From Actinomycetota bacterium (GTDB lineage: Bacteria; Actinomycetota; Thermoleophilia; Gaiellales; Gaiellaceae): 41,239 bases of DNA. Location of the stretch: NCBI GenBank assembly GCA_005884575.1, contig VAWW01000011.1:63046-104284 (forward strand), read 5' to 3'. A program made the translations under genes and the position numbers. The notes under the pieces were generated by a model. The model was not told where the DNA came from, did not search any database, and worked only from the letters and a program-made list of their open reading frames with translations. Positions 28,663 through 37,391 of the stretch are shown here, piece by piece (the stretch's first letter is position 1; every line of letters begins with the position of its first letter).

Positions 28663-29819
28663 TGGCCAGGTTCCGTGACGCGCTCGCCGCCCCCGGCTTC
28701 GGCGCGATCGCCGAGGTGAAGCGCCGCTCGCCGTCGGCTGGCGAGCTACGCCCCGACGCCGATCCGGCCCGGCTGGCGCTCCAGTTCGCGAACGCGGGCG
28801 CGGCGGCCGTCTCGATCCTCGTCGACGAGCGCTTCGGCGGCACGCTCGCAGACCTCCAGGCCGCGCGCGACGCCACGCCCGCGCCGCTGCTGGCCAAGGG
28901 ATTCTTCACCGAGGAGCTGCAGCTGCTCCAGCTGAAGCTCGCCGGCGCCGACGCCGTGCTCCTCCTCCTCCGGGACCTCGCCGACGCACGCGCCGCCGAG
29001 CTGCTCGAGTACGCGCACGAGCTCGGCATGGACGCGCTCGTCGAGGCGCACGATGCCGAAGAGGTCGACCGGGCGATTCAGCTCGGCGCGCCGATCGTCG
29101 GCGTGAACGCGCGCGACCTCTCCACGTTCGAGATCGACCGGCGCCGGCAGCTCGAGCTCGTCTCCCGCGTCCCGAAGGATCGCGTCGTCGTAGCCGAGAG
29201 CGGCATCTCGACGCGCGCACAGGGTGCCGCGGCCGAGCTCGCCGGCGCCGACGCCATGCTCGTCGGCTCGGCGCTGATGAAGGCCCCCGAGCCGCAGGCG
29301 AAGCTCGCCGAGCTGCTCTCGCACCCGCTCGTCAAGATCTGCGGCATGACGCGGCAGGAGGACGTCGACGCCGCAGTCGAGGCTGGCGCGGACCTGATCG
29401 GCTTCATCCTCGTCGACGACAGTCCGCGGCGCGCGCCGGCGGTGCTCAACGTCCCGGACACCGCGCTCTCCGTCGCCGTCTTCGTTGGCGAGGCGCAGGA
29501 AGCCGGCTCCGATCTCGTCCAGCTCTACACGCGTGAGCCGGGCGTCGTGCGCGGCAAGGACGCGGTGCTCCTGCGCGAGGGCGAGCCGGTTGCGAAGGTC
29601 GTCGACTTGCCGTGGCAGAAGAACGATCCGCTTCATCTGCAACGTGCCGCAGCCGCCGAAGGGCGGGTCATGCTCGCCGGGAAGCTCGGACCCGAGAACG
29701 TCGGCGAGGCAATCGCCGCCGTCCGTCCCTGGGCAGTCGACGCGGTGTCGCAGCTCGAGCGCGAGCCGGGGATCAAGGACAACGAAAAGGTTCGCCGGTT
29801 CGTGCAGGCGGCGCGATGA
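28662..29819 (+). CDS. trpCF: Fused indole-3-glycerol-phosphate synthase / phosphoribosylanthranilate isomerase
   Basis: One 385-residue chain carries TrpC (1 to about 222) and TrpF (about 223-385), catalysing two consecutive steps. TrpC lacks the usual N-terminal helices: it begins [25 protein letters not shown], with E18 and K20 equivalent to the first catalytic residues; LAKGFF, VEAHD, GVNARDL and VAESGI are all present. The isomerase starts at LVKICGMT with catalytic C227, and D315 in AKVVDLPW is the likely general acid. It is about 160 residues, against roughly 200 for TrpF, and the usual GGTGxxFDW loop is replaced by [14 protein letters not shown]; the C-terminal [16 protein letters not shown] remains. 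It overlaps trpB by ATGA. Confidence 0.93.
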   Translation: MARFRDALAAPGFGAIAEVKRRSPSAGELRPDADPARLALQFANAGAAAVSILVDERFGGTLADLQAARDATPAPLLAKGFFTEELQLLQLKLAGADAVLLLLRDLADARAAELLEYAHELGMDALVEAHDAEEVDRAIQLGAPIVGVNARDLSTFEIDRRRQLELVSRVPKDRVVVAESGISTRAQGAAAELAGADAMLVGSALMKAPEPQAKLAELLSHPLVKICGMTRQEDVDAAVEAGADLIGFILVDDSPRRAPAVLNVPDTALSVAVFVGEAQEAGSDLVQLYTREPGVVRGKDAVLLREGEPVAKVVDLPWQKNDPLHLQRAAAAEGRVMLAGKLGPENVGEAIAAVRPWAVDAVSQLEREPGIKDNEKVRRFVQAAR

Positions 29820-30931
29820 GTACCGGTCTGTACGGGACGTACGGCGGCCGCTACGTCCCCGAAACGCTGATTCCCGCGCTCGAGGAGCTCGACGCGGGCT
29901 GGCGCGAGGCGAAGGCGGACGACTCCTTCCACAGCGAGCTGCACGAGCTGCTGACGAACTACGCCGGCCGGCCGACGCCGCTCACGCTCGCCGAGCGGTT
30001 CGCGCCGGGCAAGCGCATCTACCTCAAGCGCGAGGATCTCCTGCACACCGGCGCGCACAAGGTGAACAACGCGCTCGGCCAGATCGTCCTCGCGCGGCGG
30101 CTCGGCAAGCGACGCATCGTCGCCGAGACAGGCGCGGGCCAGCATGGCGTCGCAACAGCAACGGTCTGCGCACGCTTCGGCCTCGAGTGCGTCGTCTACA
30201 TGGGCGAGGAGGACATGCGCCGCCAGCGGCCGAACGTCGAGCGCATGGGCCTCCTCGGGGCCGAGGTGCGGCCGGTCGACTTCGGCACGAAGACGTTGAA
30301 GGAAGCGACGAGCGAGGCGATCCGCGACTGGATCACGAACGTCGAGACGACGCACTATCTGATCGGCTCGTGCGTCGGACCCGCGCCGTACCCGGAGATC
30401 GTCGGCGAGCTGCAGTCGGTGATCGGCCGGGAGACGCACGAGCAGGTGCTCGCGGCGGCGAGGCGCCTGCCGGAGGTGGTCGTCGCGTGCGTCGGCGGCG
30501 GCTCGAACGCGATCGGAATGTTCCACGGCTTCGTCGACGACGCGGACGTCCGGCTCGTCGGAGTCGAAGCGGCAGGCGCGGCCTCGTTGGGAACCGGTCG
30601 TGCGGGCGTGCTGCACGGATCGCGCTCCTCGATCCTCGCCGACGAGGACGGGCAGATCGCGGACGCGCACTCGATCTCTGCAGGCCTCGACTACCCGGGC
30701 GTGGGCCCGGAGCACGCGTTCCTGCGCGACAGCGGCCGCGCGGAGTACGTCGGCGCCACGGACGAGGAGGCGCTGGCCGCGTTTCGCGGCCTCGCACGCA
30801 CCGAGGGAATCATCCCGGCGCTGGAGCCGTCGCACGCCCTCGCCCGCGCGAAGGAACTCGAGGCCGAGCTAATCGTCGTCTGCCTCTCAGGCCGAGGCGA
30901 CAAGGACCTAGCCGAGGTCCTGTCCCAATGA
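29816..30931 (+). CDS. trpB: Tryptophan synthase beta chain
   Basis: The 371-residue PLP enzyme condenses indole with serine. K82 in [13 protein letters not shown] is the Schiff-base lysine. Other signatures: [45 protein letters not shown], and [14 protein letters not shown]. This is the canonical TrpB1 type that pairs with TrpA. ATG 29816 overlaps the trpCF stop. The stop TGA lies in ATGA 30928-30931, which starts a small bridging ORF rather than trpA. Confidence 0.97.
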   Translation: MSTGLYGTYGGRYVPETLIPALEELDAGWREAKADDSFHSELHELLTNYAGRPTPLTLAERFAPGKRIYLKREDLLHTGAHKVNNALGQIVLARRLGKRRIVAETGAGQHGVATATVCARFGLECVVYMGEEDMRRQRPNVERMGLLGAEVRPVDFGTKTLKEATSEAIRDWITNVETTHYLIGSCVGPAPYPEIVGELQSVIGRETHEQVLAAARRLPEVVVACVGGGSNAIGMFHGFVDDADVRLVGVEAAGAASLGTGRAGVLHGSRSSILADEDGQIADAHSISAGLDYPGVGPEHAFLRDSGRAEYVGATDEEALAAFRGLARTEGIIPALEPSHALARAKELEAELIVVCLSGRGDKDLAEVLSQ

Positions 30932-31035
30932 CCCATGGCCCGACATCACACGGCTTGGGGTCAGGTCTTGCATTGCAACACGGGCCGGGAAATGTGGCAT
31001 TGCAAGACCTGACCCCGGACATGTCCGCCGGATGA
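30928..31035 (+). CDS. Small ORF bridging trpB and trpA through a palindromic insert (35 residues, uncertain)
   Basis: ATG 30928 overlaps the trpB stop and TGA 31033-31035 overlaps the trpA start, both as ATGA. The frame [20 protein letters not shown]... runs through the whole inverted repeat without a stop. No domain is recognised. Its likely value is to keep ribosomes moving from trpB to trpA across the insertion. Expression as a functional peptide is doubtful. Confidence 0.4.
   Translation: MTHGPTSHGLGSGLALQHGPGNVALQDLTPDMSAG
30957..31016. repeat. 60-bp REP-like inverted repeat between trpB and trpA
   Basis: ggggtcaggtcttgcattgc (30957-30976) and gcattgcaagacctgacccc (30997-31016) are inverted arms of 20 bases with one mismatch around a 20-base spacer. 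GGGGTCAGG/CCTGACCCC termini are typical of REP palindromes mobilised by RAYT (Y1 tyrosine) transposases. No transposase lies in the window. It could also fold as a hairpin in the mRNA between the two tryptophan synthase genes. Confidence 0.8.
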
Positions 31036-31745
31036 GCAAGACGCTCGTCATCTACCTGATGTCGGGGCGGCAGACGCCGGAACTCGCCGCGGCTGCGGTC
31101 GCCGGGGGCGCGGACATCGTCGAGCTCGGGTTTCCGTTCTCCGACCCGCTCGCCGACGGGCCCGTCATCCGCCGTGCGGCGGAGCGCGCGCTCGCCGAGG
31201 GAATGCGCACGCGCGCCTGCCTCGAGTGCCTCGAGCGCACGCGCGAGCTCGCACCGGAGACGCCGCTCGTGCCGATGACGTACGCGTCGCTGCTCGAGGC
31301 GTACGGCTGGCAGCGCTTCGACGCCGACGTTCGCGCCGCCGGCGGCACCTCGATGATCGTCGCCGACCTGCCGGCCGGCGAGCGTCCCGAGCTCGCACGG
31401 GTCCAGCTCGTCGCACCGACGTCGACCGACGAGCGGATTCGACTCGCCGGGGAGCTGACCGACGGCTGGCTGTACCTCGTCACGCTGACGGGCACGACGG
31501 GCGCACGCGGCGAGCTCTCCCCCGCGCTGCCGGGTCTCGTCGAGCGCGCCCGTCGGCTGACGAACGTGCCGCTCTACGCAGGCTTCGGGATCTCGACGCC
31601 CGACCACGCGCGCACAGTCGCCGAGGTCGCGGACGGAATCGTCGTCGGATCGCGCGCCCTCGAGGTCGCAGAGGAAGGGCCTGGCTCGCTCCAGCGGTAC
31701 GTCGCGTCGCTCCGCGCAGCGCTCGACGCCGCACTAGTCGTCTAG
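31032..31745 (+). CDS. trpA: Tryptophan synthase alpha chain
   Basis: The 237-residue protein cleaves indole-3-glycerol phosphate and channels indole to TrpB. Catalytic E31 and D42 (equivalents of Glu49 and Asp60) lie in VELGFPFSDPLADGPVIRRA. The phosphate-binding end GFGISTPDHA and DGIVVGSRAL are intact. It is about 25 residues shorter than typical TrpA because the N-terminal helix is absent. ATG 31032 overlaps the bridging ORF. Its TAG stop overlaps that of the zinc-finger gene through CTAG 31742-31745. Confidence 0.95.
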   Translation: MSKTLVIYLMSGRQTPELAAAAVAGGADIVELGFPFSDPLADGPVIRRAAERALAEGMRTRACLECLERTRELAPETPLVPMTYASLLEAYGWQRFDADVRAAGGTSMIVADLPAGERPELARVQLVAPTSTDERIRLAGELTDGWLYLVTLTGTTGARGELSPALPGLVERARRLTNVPLYAGFGISTPDHARTVAEVADGIVVGSRALEVAEEGPGSLQRYVASLRAALDAALVV

Positions 31746-31966
31746 GCCGCCCGATCGAGCTCGGCGCGGGCCGGCCGCGGCGGGCCGACGCGGACGAGCC
31801 GTCCGAGCGGACCGCGGCGCTCCCAGCGATCGGGCTCGAGCCCGGCCGCGTCCACGGCGAGCGTGCAGTGCAGGCACGTGCTGACGTGGTCGTCGAAGGA
31901 ACCGAGCGCGTCGCGGTCGAGCGAGCGGGCGAGGTAGCCGTCCAGGGTCGAGTCGTCGAGGTGCAT
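31742..31966 (-). CDS. Small zinc-finger protein, anti-sigma-like (zf-HC2 motif)
   Basis: The 74-residue protein opens MHLDDSTLDGYLARSLD and contains HVSTCLHC, the H-x3-C-x2-C signature of zinc-binding anti-sigma domains. There is no transmembrane segment and no adjacent ECF sigma gene, so the partner is unknown. A strong Shine-Dalgarno (aaggagg) precedes ATG 31966. It lies downstream of the sensor kinase on the same strand, with 84 bases between them. Confidence 0.75.
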   Translation of the reverse strand: MHLDDSTLDGYLARSLDRDALGSFDDHVSTCLHCTLAVDAAGLEPDRWERRGPLGRLVRVGPPRPARAELDRAA

Positions 31967-32050
31967 CTTGGCCTCCTTGGGTTTCCTGCGAGCCTAGGAG
32001 CCCAAGCTGAGAGCGGCCTGTGCTTGAACTAAAAGCTCCGTAAGAATCCG

Positions 32051-33100
32051 TCAGCGCGCGACGGCCCAGTCCGCGACCGAGCGGCGCGTCGAGACGAAGT
32101 TCGGCAGGCGCAGCGCGAAGACCGTCCCACGCGGCCGTGCCGCGCGGGCCGAGCAGAGTCCGCCATGCGCGCAGGCGATCGCGTCGACCATGGCGAGACC
32201 GAGTCCCGCTCCCCCGAGCTCTCGCGTCCGTGCGTCGTCCGCCCGCGCGAACCGCTCGAAGATCCTGCCCATTGCCTCGTTCGGGATCCCGCAGCCCCCG
32301 TCCGCGACCTCGATCACGATGTCGCCCGCGCGCCGCGCCGCCCGAAGCTCGATCGTCTCGTCCGGCTCTGTGTACTTGACGGCGTTCTCGAGCAGCGCGT
32401 CGAGTGCGATCCTAAGCGCCTCCTCGTCCGCCCAGACGGTCCCGCACGCGAGCGGGCCGAGCCGCCACACGCGCGGCGTCACGTCCGACCAGCGGACGAA
32501 CACGTCCTCGACGAACCGCTCCACGTCGACCTCGCTCGCAGCGAGGAAGTCCGGGCGCTCCGCCTTCGCGAGTAGTAGCAGCCGGTCGATGATGCGGTCG
32601 ATCCGCCCGAGCTCGTCGAGCGCGACGGCCAGCTCGGGAGAACGTCCGTCTAACAGCTCGAGATGGCCACGCGCGATAGTAACGGGCGTGCGCAGCTCGT
32701 GCGAGACGTCGTGGAGGAACGACTCCTGGCGCGCAAGCAGCGAAGCCCGGCTCTCGGCGAGCGCTTCGGCATGGCGCGTCGCGACCTGGCGGCGGCGCGC
32801 GTGCCACACCATCGCCAGGAACATGGCGGACATCAGCGGCACCTCCGTGAGCTCGCCGGCGACCTGCGCCCCCGAATGGATGTCCTCGAGGATGAAGTCG
32901 CCGGTGACGAAGCAGACCGCGCCGAGGACGCCGAGCGTCGGCGACAGCGGCCAGACGCGGAAGCCGTAGAGCAGCGTCAGGCTGACCCAGATGAAGTGGA
33001 ACGGGATCGTCTCCCAGCTCGGCCAGAGCAGCATTGCGCCGAGGTTCGCGACGGCGAACAGCCCCCACGCGCCGTCGAGCAGGCGGTACCTAGGCAGCAA
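32051..33100 (-). CDS. Membrane sensor histidine kinase
   Basis: The 349-residue protein has about four transmembrane helices in the first 100 residues and very short external loops, suggesting sensing within or at the membrane. The kinase core follows: H134 in HDVSHELRTP, N-box LLENAVKYT, G1 ADGGCGIPN, F-box IFERFARAD and G2 GGAGLGLAMV. Start TTG 33100 overlaps the 3' end of the response-regulator gene by 11 bases, indicating translational coupling. The pair is divergent from the oxidase cluster and probably controls it. Confidence 0.92.
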   Translation of the reverse strand: MLPRYRLLDGAWGLFAVANLGAMLLWPSWETIPFHFIWVSLTLLYGFRVWPLSPTLGVLGAVCFVTGDFILEDIHSGAQVAGELTEVPLMSAMFLAMVWHARRRQVATRHAEALAESRASLLARQESFLHDVSHELRTPVTIARGHLELLDGRSPELAVALDELGRIDRIIDRLLLLAKAERPDFLAASEVDVERFVEDVFVRWSDVTPRVWRLGPLACGTVWADEEALRIALDALLENAVKYTEPDETIELRAARRAGDIVIEVADGGCGIPNEAMGRIFERFARADDARTRELGGAGLGLAMVDAIACAHGGLCSARAARPRGTVFALRLPNFVSTRRSVADWAVAR

Positions 33101-33752
33101 GCCGGTACCCCACGTGACGGATGGTCTCGATCGCAGTCGGCCCGAGCTTCTTCCTCAGCCGGCGGACGCAGACATCGACGACGTTCGAGCCCGGGTCGAA
33201 GTGATAGCCCCAGACATCGGCGAGCAGCTGCTCGCGGCTGACGATCTCGCCGCGATGGCGTACGAGGTGGTGGAGCAGCCGGAACTCGCGGTCGGTCAGG
33301 TCGGCCGCCGCGTCGCCCGTGCGAGCGCGCCGCCGCGCGAGATCGAGCTCGAGCGGACCGGCCCGCAGGACGCGCTCCTCCTGCTCGCCGGTCCCGGCGG
33401 CGCGCAGGTGCACCCGTACGCGGGCGAGCAGCTCGTGGAGAGAGAACGGCTTCGACAGGTAGTCGCGCGCCCCGAGCTCGAAGCCGCACAACTTCGTGCG
33501 GAGATCGGAGCGCGCGGAGAGGATCAGCACCGGCAGGGCGGGATCGCTCCGCGCCAGCTCTCGCAGCACCGTCAACCCGTCGAGTCCAGGCAGGAGGAGA
33601 TCGAGGACGACGAGGTCATAGCGGCCGCCGCGCGCGCGCCGGAGACCGCTTGCGCCGTCAGCTGCGGCGTCGACCGCGAACCCTTGGGCCTCGAGCCCCC
33701 GCCGCACGAACGCGAGGATCCTCGGCTCGTCCTCGATGACCAGGATCGGCAT
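33090..33752 (-). CDS. OmpR/PhoB-family response regulator
   Basis: The 220-residue DNA-binding regulator has a receiver (1-120; D51 in VVLDLLLPGLDG, acidic IEDE, KPF) and a C-terminal winged helix (LTDREFRLLHHLVRHRGEIVSREQLLADVWG, then NVVDVCVRRLRKKL and VGYRLAA). ATG 33752 (MPILVIEDEP) is the natural start of the receiver; upstream in-frame sequence is intergenic in character and contains the likely operator. Phosphorylation by the coupled kinase is expected. Confidence 0.95.
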   Translation of the reverse strand: MPILVIEDEPRILAFVRRGLEAQGFAVDAAADGASGLRRARGGRYDLVVLDLLLPGLDGLTVLRELARSDPALPVLILSARSDLRTKLCGFELGARDYLSKPFSLHELLARVRVHLRAAGTGEQEERVLRAGPLELDLARRRARTGDAAADLTDREFRLLHHLVRHRGEIVSREQLLADVWGYHFDPGSNVVDVCVRRLRKKLGPTAIETIRHVGYRLAA

Positions 33753-33858
33753 CTTCAGCGCGGCGAATCTACCGCGGGTGACCCGCAAATGACAGGGCGA
33801 TGACACATCTGTCATCTCGGCCGCGCGCACGTCTCCGGCCTCCTAGTCTCGGCCCGCG
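33753..33858. promoter_or_regulatory. Divergent promoter region with three ATGACA half-sites
   Basis: ATGACA occurs at 33789-33794 and 33800-33805, exactly 11 bases apart, and inverted as TGTCAT at 33810-33815. Two direct repeats one helical turn apart are the usual binding pattern of OmpR-family regulators, and gatgaca/tgtcatc also forms a 7-bp inverted repeat with a 4-base spacer. A second dyad, gcggg-tga-cccgc, lies about 33773-33785. The region separates the regulator gene from the oxidase genes. Confidence 0.55.
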
Positions 33859-35361
33859 ATGGCCGGACGCCCTCAGGCTCCCGGTGGCGCTGTGCTCGAG
33901 CCGCCCGCGCACCCGCGCGACACGGCCCGCGGCCGCCTGCCGTTCCCCGACGGCGCGGCCAAGCACTGGATCCTCTCGTCGATCATCTGGCTGACGGTCG
34001 TCGACCTGTTCGGGCTCGTGCTCGCGACCGAGTTCACGTCGCCGGAAGCGTTCGGCGCGATCTCCTGGCTCCAGTTCAGCCGCATCCGCCCCTCGCACGT
34101 GAACGGCGTGATCCTCGCGTGGCTCTCGATGATGTACTTCGGCGCGCTGTTCTACATGCTCCCGCGCCTCTGCGGCACGCGCGGGATGTGGAGCGAGCGG
34201 CTCGGGATCTGGTGCGCGTGGGCGTGGAACCTGATGTTCCTGCTCGGCGTCGTCGGCCTCTTGACCGGCCACAGCCAGGGCCGCGAGTACGGCGAGCTCA
34301 TCTGGCCGATCGACATCGCGCTGCTCGTGATCTGGATCGCGAACGTCGTGAACATCCTCGCAACGGTCGCGATCCGGACGATCCGGCCGATCTACGTCAG
34401 CGTCTGGTTCTTCATAGCGAGCCCACTCTGGCTCGCGGTCGACTACGCGATCGGCAACGTGATCTGGCGGCCGGGCAACGTCTGGGGCGCGCCCTCCGGC
34501 GCGCTGACCGGAAGCCTCTCGGACGCGATGCTGAACTGGTGGTACGCGCACAACCTGTTCGGCCTCTGGCTGACGCCGATGCTGATTGCGCTGACCTACT
34601 ACATGGTCCCGCGCGTCACGAACACGCCGCTCTACAGCTACACGCTCTCGCTCGTGAGCTTCTGGGGCATGGCGTTCTTCTACACCGGCGTCGGCGACCA
34701 CCACATCCTGCAGTCGCCCACTCCCGCCTGGCTGAAGACGATCGCGGAGGTCTCGTCGTGGATGCTGCTCGTGCCCGTCTTCGCGTTCACGATCAACATC
34801 CTCGGGACGATGAAGGGCAACTGGGACAAGTTCTTCACGAACTTGCCGCTGCGCTTCACGCTCACCGCGTTCTTCTTCTACTTCCTCGTCAACATCCAGG
34901 GCGCGTTCGAGGCGCTGCAACCGTTCAACCGGTTGACACACTTCACGAACTTCGTGGTCGCGCACGCGCATCTCGCGCTGCTCGGCGCGTTCACGATCCT
35001 CGGGATGGGGGTGATCGACTACATCGTCGCGCAGGTGTATGCGAGACCCCTCTGGAGCCGCAGCCTGACCGAGTGGATGTACTGGCTCGTCGTGGTCGGC
35101 TTCACCGGCTTCTTCACCGTGCTCACGCTCGCGGGCTTCCAGCAGGGGCTCGAGTGGGAGCAGGGCGTTCCCGAGGTGAACGTGCTGCCGCAGCTGCACG
35201 CCTACTTCATCGCCCGCGGCGTGTTCGGCGCGATGATCGTCCTCTCCGGGATCGTCCAGATCGTCAACATCGGCATGACGATCTTCACCGACACGCACGA
35301 GCGCCGCCGTCGCGAGACGATCGCAGTGGCGGAGACGATCGCGCCGCCGGTGCAGGCGTGA
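33859..35361 (+). CDS. ccoN: cbb3-like (C-family) heme-copper oxidase subunit I
   Basis: This 500-residue, roughly 12-helix membrane protein is the catalytic subunit that reduces oxygen. Likely ligands: H80 (low-spin heme) in RPSHVNGVILAW; H231 in WWYAHNLFGLW and H281-H282 in GVGDHHILQSP for CuB; H369 and H371 in FVVAHAHLALLG for the hemes. Y259/Y261 in PLYSYTLSLVSFW correspond to the helix VII tyrosine region of cbb3 oxidases, arguing against a nitric-oxide reductase. ATG 33859 is the first start after the divergent promoter. It overlaps the next gene by GTGA. Confidence 0.92.
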   Translation: MAGRPQAPGGAVLEPPAHPRDTARGRLPFPDGAAKHWILSSIIWLTVVDLFGLVLATEFTSPEAFGAISWLQFSRIRPSHVNGVILAWLSMMYFGALFYMLPRLCGTRGMWSERLGIWCAWAWNLMFLLGVVGLLTGHSQGREYGELIWPIDIALLVIWIANVVNILATVAIRTIRPIYVSVWFFIASPLWLAVDYAIGNVIWRPGNVWGAPSGALTGSLSDAMLNWWYAHNLFGLWLTPMLIALTYYMVPRVTNTPLYSYTLSLVSFWGMAFFYTGVGDHHILQSPTPAWLKTIAEVSSWMLLVPVFAFTINILGTMKGNWDKFFTNLPLRFTLTAFFFYFLVNIQGAFEALQPFNRLTHFTNFVVAHAHLALLGAFTILGMGVIDYIVAQVYARPLWSRSLTEWMYWLVVVGFTGFFTVLTLAGFQQGLEWEQGVPEVNVLPQLHAYFIARGVFGAMIVLSGIVQIVNIGMTIFTDTHERRRRETIAVAETIAPPVQA

Positions 35362-36764
35362 ACTCCATCGAGCCCGACGAGCGGATCCCCCGCGGCTGGG
35401 CGCGCCGCCCGCGCGAGCGGATGTTGATCACGCCGCTCGTCGCCGGGGTGGGCGGCCTCCTCGCGTTCTTCACCGTCGTTGCGATCGTCGTGTGGCTGCC
35501 CATCCACACGTTCGACCCGCCCGCATCGTCCGACTGGGCGCCGCTCGCGAAGGTTGCCGTCAAAGGACGCAACCTGTTCGCGCAGAACGGATGCTACGTC
35601 TGCCACTCGGGCTACTCGCGCCCGCAGGACGTGCGGCACGCGCTCTATTTCCTCTACCCGAAGATCTCGCAGCCGGGCGACTTCTTCGGCAGCGACCAGT
35701 CGCCGAACCTCCTCGGCACCGAGCGCACCGGCCCCGACCTGTCACAGGAGGCCGGCTGGCACCCGGACGACTGGCAGCGCGCGCACTTCTACGACCCCCG
35801 CTTCGTCGACCCGATGTCGCTGATGCCGGCGATGAAGTCGCTCTTCTCCGACCGGCAGGTGGAGGAACTGATCAGCTTCGTCCAGATGCGCAGCGGCAAG
35901 TCCGGGCTGCTGCGCTATGCAGGTCAGCTGTACGCGAAGCACGTCGCGATCACGAACCAGGGCTTCCAACCGCCGCCGGTCGGCTTCAAGGGCGTGCACG
36001 CGAAGATCCAGGAAGGCGCCGACCGGAAGGTGCCCGCGGGCCAGCTCGAGGAGGCGCCGAATCTCTCGCAGATCGACCGCAGCTACTGGCTCGCAGGCGA
36101 CCCGCTCCCGGTGACCGAGGGGAACCTGCTGCGCGGCAAGCAGGTCTTCCTCGAGCGCTGCGTCGGCTGCCACGGGCCGAAAGGCAACGGGAAGGGCCCG
36201 GCCGCGAGCTTCATGGCGCCGCCGCCGGCCGACTTCACCTCCGCCGACGACGCCTGCTGCGGCGGCGACACCGGGCCCGGGGACTTCTACTACCGCATCC
36301 TGCGCGGCTGGCCCGGAACGGCGATGGAGAACTTCGGCGAGCGGCTGTCGGTCGACGACATCTGGCGCGTCGTGCTGTTCGTCAAGACGATCCCCAACCA
36401 CACGCTCAGGCGGGACGTGATCCCGGAGCCGAAGGACTACATCGTGTGGCAGCCGTCGAAGGAGCTGCTGGCGTGGGTCGCGAGCCGCCAGAAGCTCCCG
36501 AGCAACGCGGACTTCGTGAAGAAGCCGGTCACGGATCCGTTCATGCAGGAGGCGATGCGCATCTTCCCGGGCCTCGCGCCCGGCGACCGGTTCTTCCTGA
36601 ACGGGACGACCGAGCCGCTGTCGCTGGACGATGCGGCGAAGGCGATCCGGACGATCTACGAGGACCTGCTGAACCGCGCGTGGGCCGACGCGAAGGCGCG
36701 CGGCGAGAAGCTGCCGCCCGAGGAGCAGAAGCTGATCCCGCCCGAGGTGCCGGGCCAGCAATGA
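35358..36764 (+). CDS. ccoO: Fused CcoO-type / monoheme cytochrome c subunit
   Basis: The 468-residue protein has one N-terminal transmembrane helix (LITPLVAGVGGLLAFFTVVAIVVWLP) and two heme c sites. C79-x-x-C-H83 in GCYVCHSGYSRP, followed by ERTGPDL and MSLMPAM, matches CcoO. C268-x-x-C-H272 in CVGCHGPKGNGKGP with axial-Met region GTAMENF is a second, CcoP-like domain. It passes electrons to CcoN. No separate diheme CcoP follows, so this fusion likely replaces it. GTG 35358 overlaps the ccoN stop. A long C-terminal tail (residues 370-468) has no recognised domain. Confidence 0.9.
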   Translation: MNSIEPDERIPRGWARRPRERMLITPLVAGVGGLLAFFTVVAIVVWLPIHTFDPPASSDWAPLAKVAVKGRNLFAQNGCYVCHSGYSRPQDVRHALYFLYPKISQPGDFFGSDQSPNLLGTERTGPDLSQEAGWHPDDWQRAHFYDPRFVDPMSLMPAMKSLFSDRQVEELISFVQMRSGKSGLLRYAGQLYAKHVAITNQGFQPPPVGFKGVHAKIQEGADRKVPAGQLEEAPNLSQIDRSYWLAGDPLPVTEGNLLRGKQVFLERCVGCHGPKGNGKGPAASFMAPPPADFTSADDACCGGDTGPGDFYYRILRGWPGTAMENFGERLSVDDIWRVVLFVKTIPNHTLRRDVIPEPKDYIVWQPSKELLAWVASRQKLPSNADFVKKPVTDPFMQEAMRIFPGLAPGDRFFLNGTTEPLSLDDAAKAIRTIYEDLLNRAWADAKARGEKLPPEEQKLIPPEVPGQQ

Positions 36765-37066
36765 AGCGCGCCGCCGTCCTCCTCGTGGTCGCGCTGCTCG
36801 CGCTCGCCGTCCCCGCAGCGGCGTTCGCGCACGACGCGCCGGAGAACGACCAATCGAAGTGGGTGATGGCTGACTGGATGATGGACACGTTCTTCATCTT
36901 CTCCGGCCTGGCGCTCGTCGCGTTCCTCGCGGCGTGGAAGGCCGGACTCTTCCACGACCTCGAGCGCCAGGGAGCGATCCCGCTGCTCGTCGAGGAGGAG
37001 GACTACTACACGCCCGAGTGGGCGCTCGAGGAGGAGGAGTGGGCCGATGGCGATGCCGAACGGTGA
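36761..37066 (+). CDS. Small membrane protein with CcoS-like tail
   Basis: The 101-residue protein has a signal-like first helix (AVLLVVALLALAVPAAAFA), a second helix (FFIFSGLALVAFLAAW) and a tail KAGLFHDLERQGAIPLL followed by the acidic stretch VEEEDYYTPEW. The AWKxGxFxDLE...acidic pattern recalls the oxidase-assembly protein CcoS/FixS, but the N-terminal helix is extra and the match is loose. It overlaps the cytochrome gene (ATGA) and the next gene by 20 bases. Confidence 0.7.
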   Translation: MKRAAVLLVVALLALAVPAAAFAHDAPENDQSKWVMADWMMDTFFIFSGLALVAFLAAWKAGLFHDLERQGAIPLLVEEEDYYTPEWALEEEEWADGDAER

Positions 37067-37391
37067 CTCGCCGCAGAAGGCGCAGGAGTACTACCAGTAT
37101 CTGCTCGCACACCACGAGACCGAGCACCGCGTGCAGACGTGGCACGTCGACTGGCTCAGCCTCGCGTGGCTCTGGGGGTTCGTGGCGGCGCTCGCGCTCG
37201 TGCTGCTCTTGTGGGTACGCCAGTACCGCACGACCCGGCAGAAGGGGATCTATCTCGTGGACACGTGGAGCGGCTTCACGAGCGAGCTCGCGGGGCCCGC
37301 AACGCGTTTCTTCCTCCTCCTCACCGCGATCCTCGTCGGCTTCGCGATCGCGCTGATCGTCGGCCACCTCGTCAACGGGCAGATCTTCTGA
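37047..37391 (+). CDS. Two-helix membrane protein of the oxidase cluster, unknown function
   Basis: The 114-residue protein has a His-rich soluble N-terminus (LLAHHETEHRVQTWHVDW) and two transmembrane helices (LSLAWLWGFVAALALVLLLWV and FFLLLTAILVGFAIALIVG). The histidines could bind metal or sit near the oxidase, but no family is recognised. A gaggaggag stretch provides the ribosome site; ATG 37047 or ATG 37053 could be used. It is tightly coupled to its neighbours. Confidence 0.75.
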   Translation: MAMPNGDSPQKAQEYYQYLLAHHETEHRVQTWHVDWLSLAWLWGFVAALALVLLLWVRQYRTTRQKGIYLVDTWSGFTSELAGPATRFFLLLTAILVGFAIALIVGHLVNGQIF

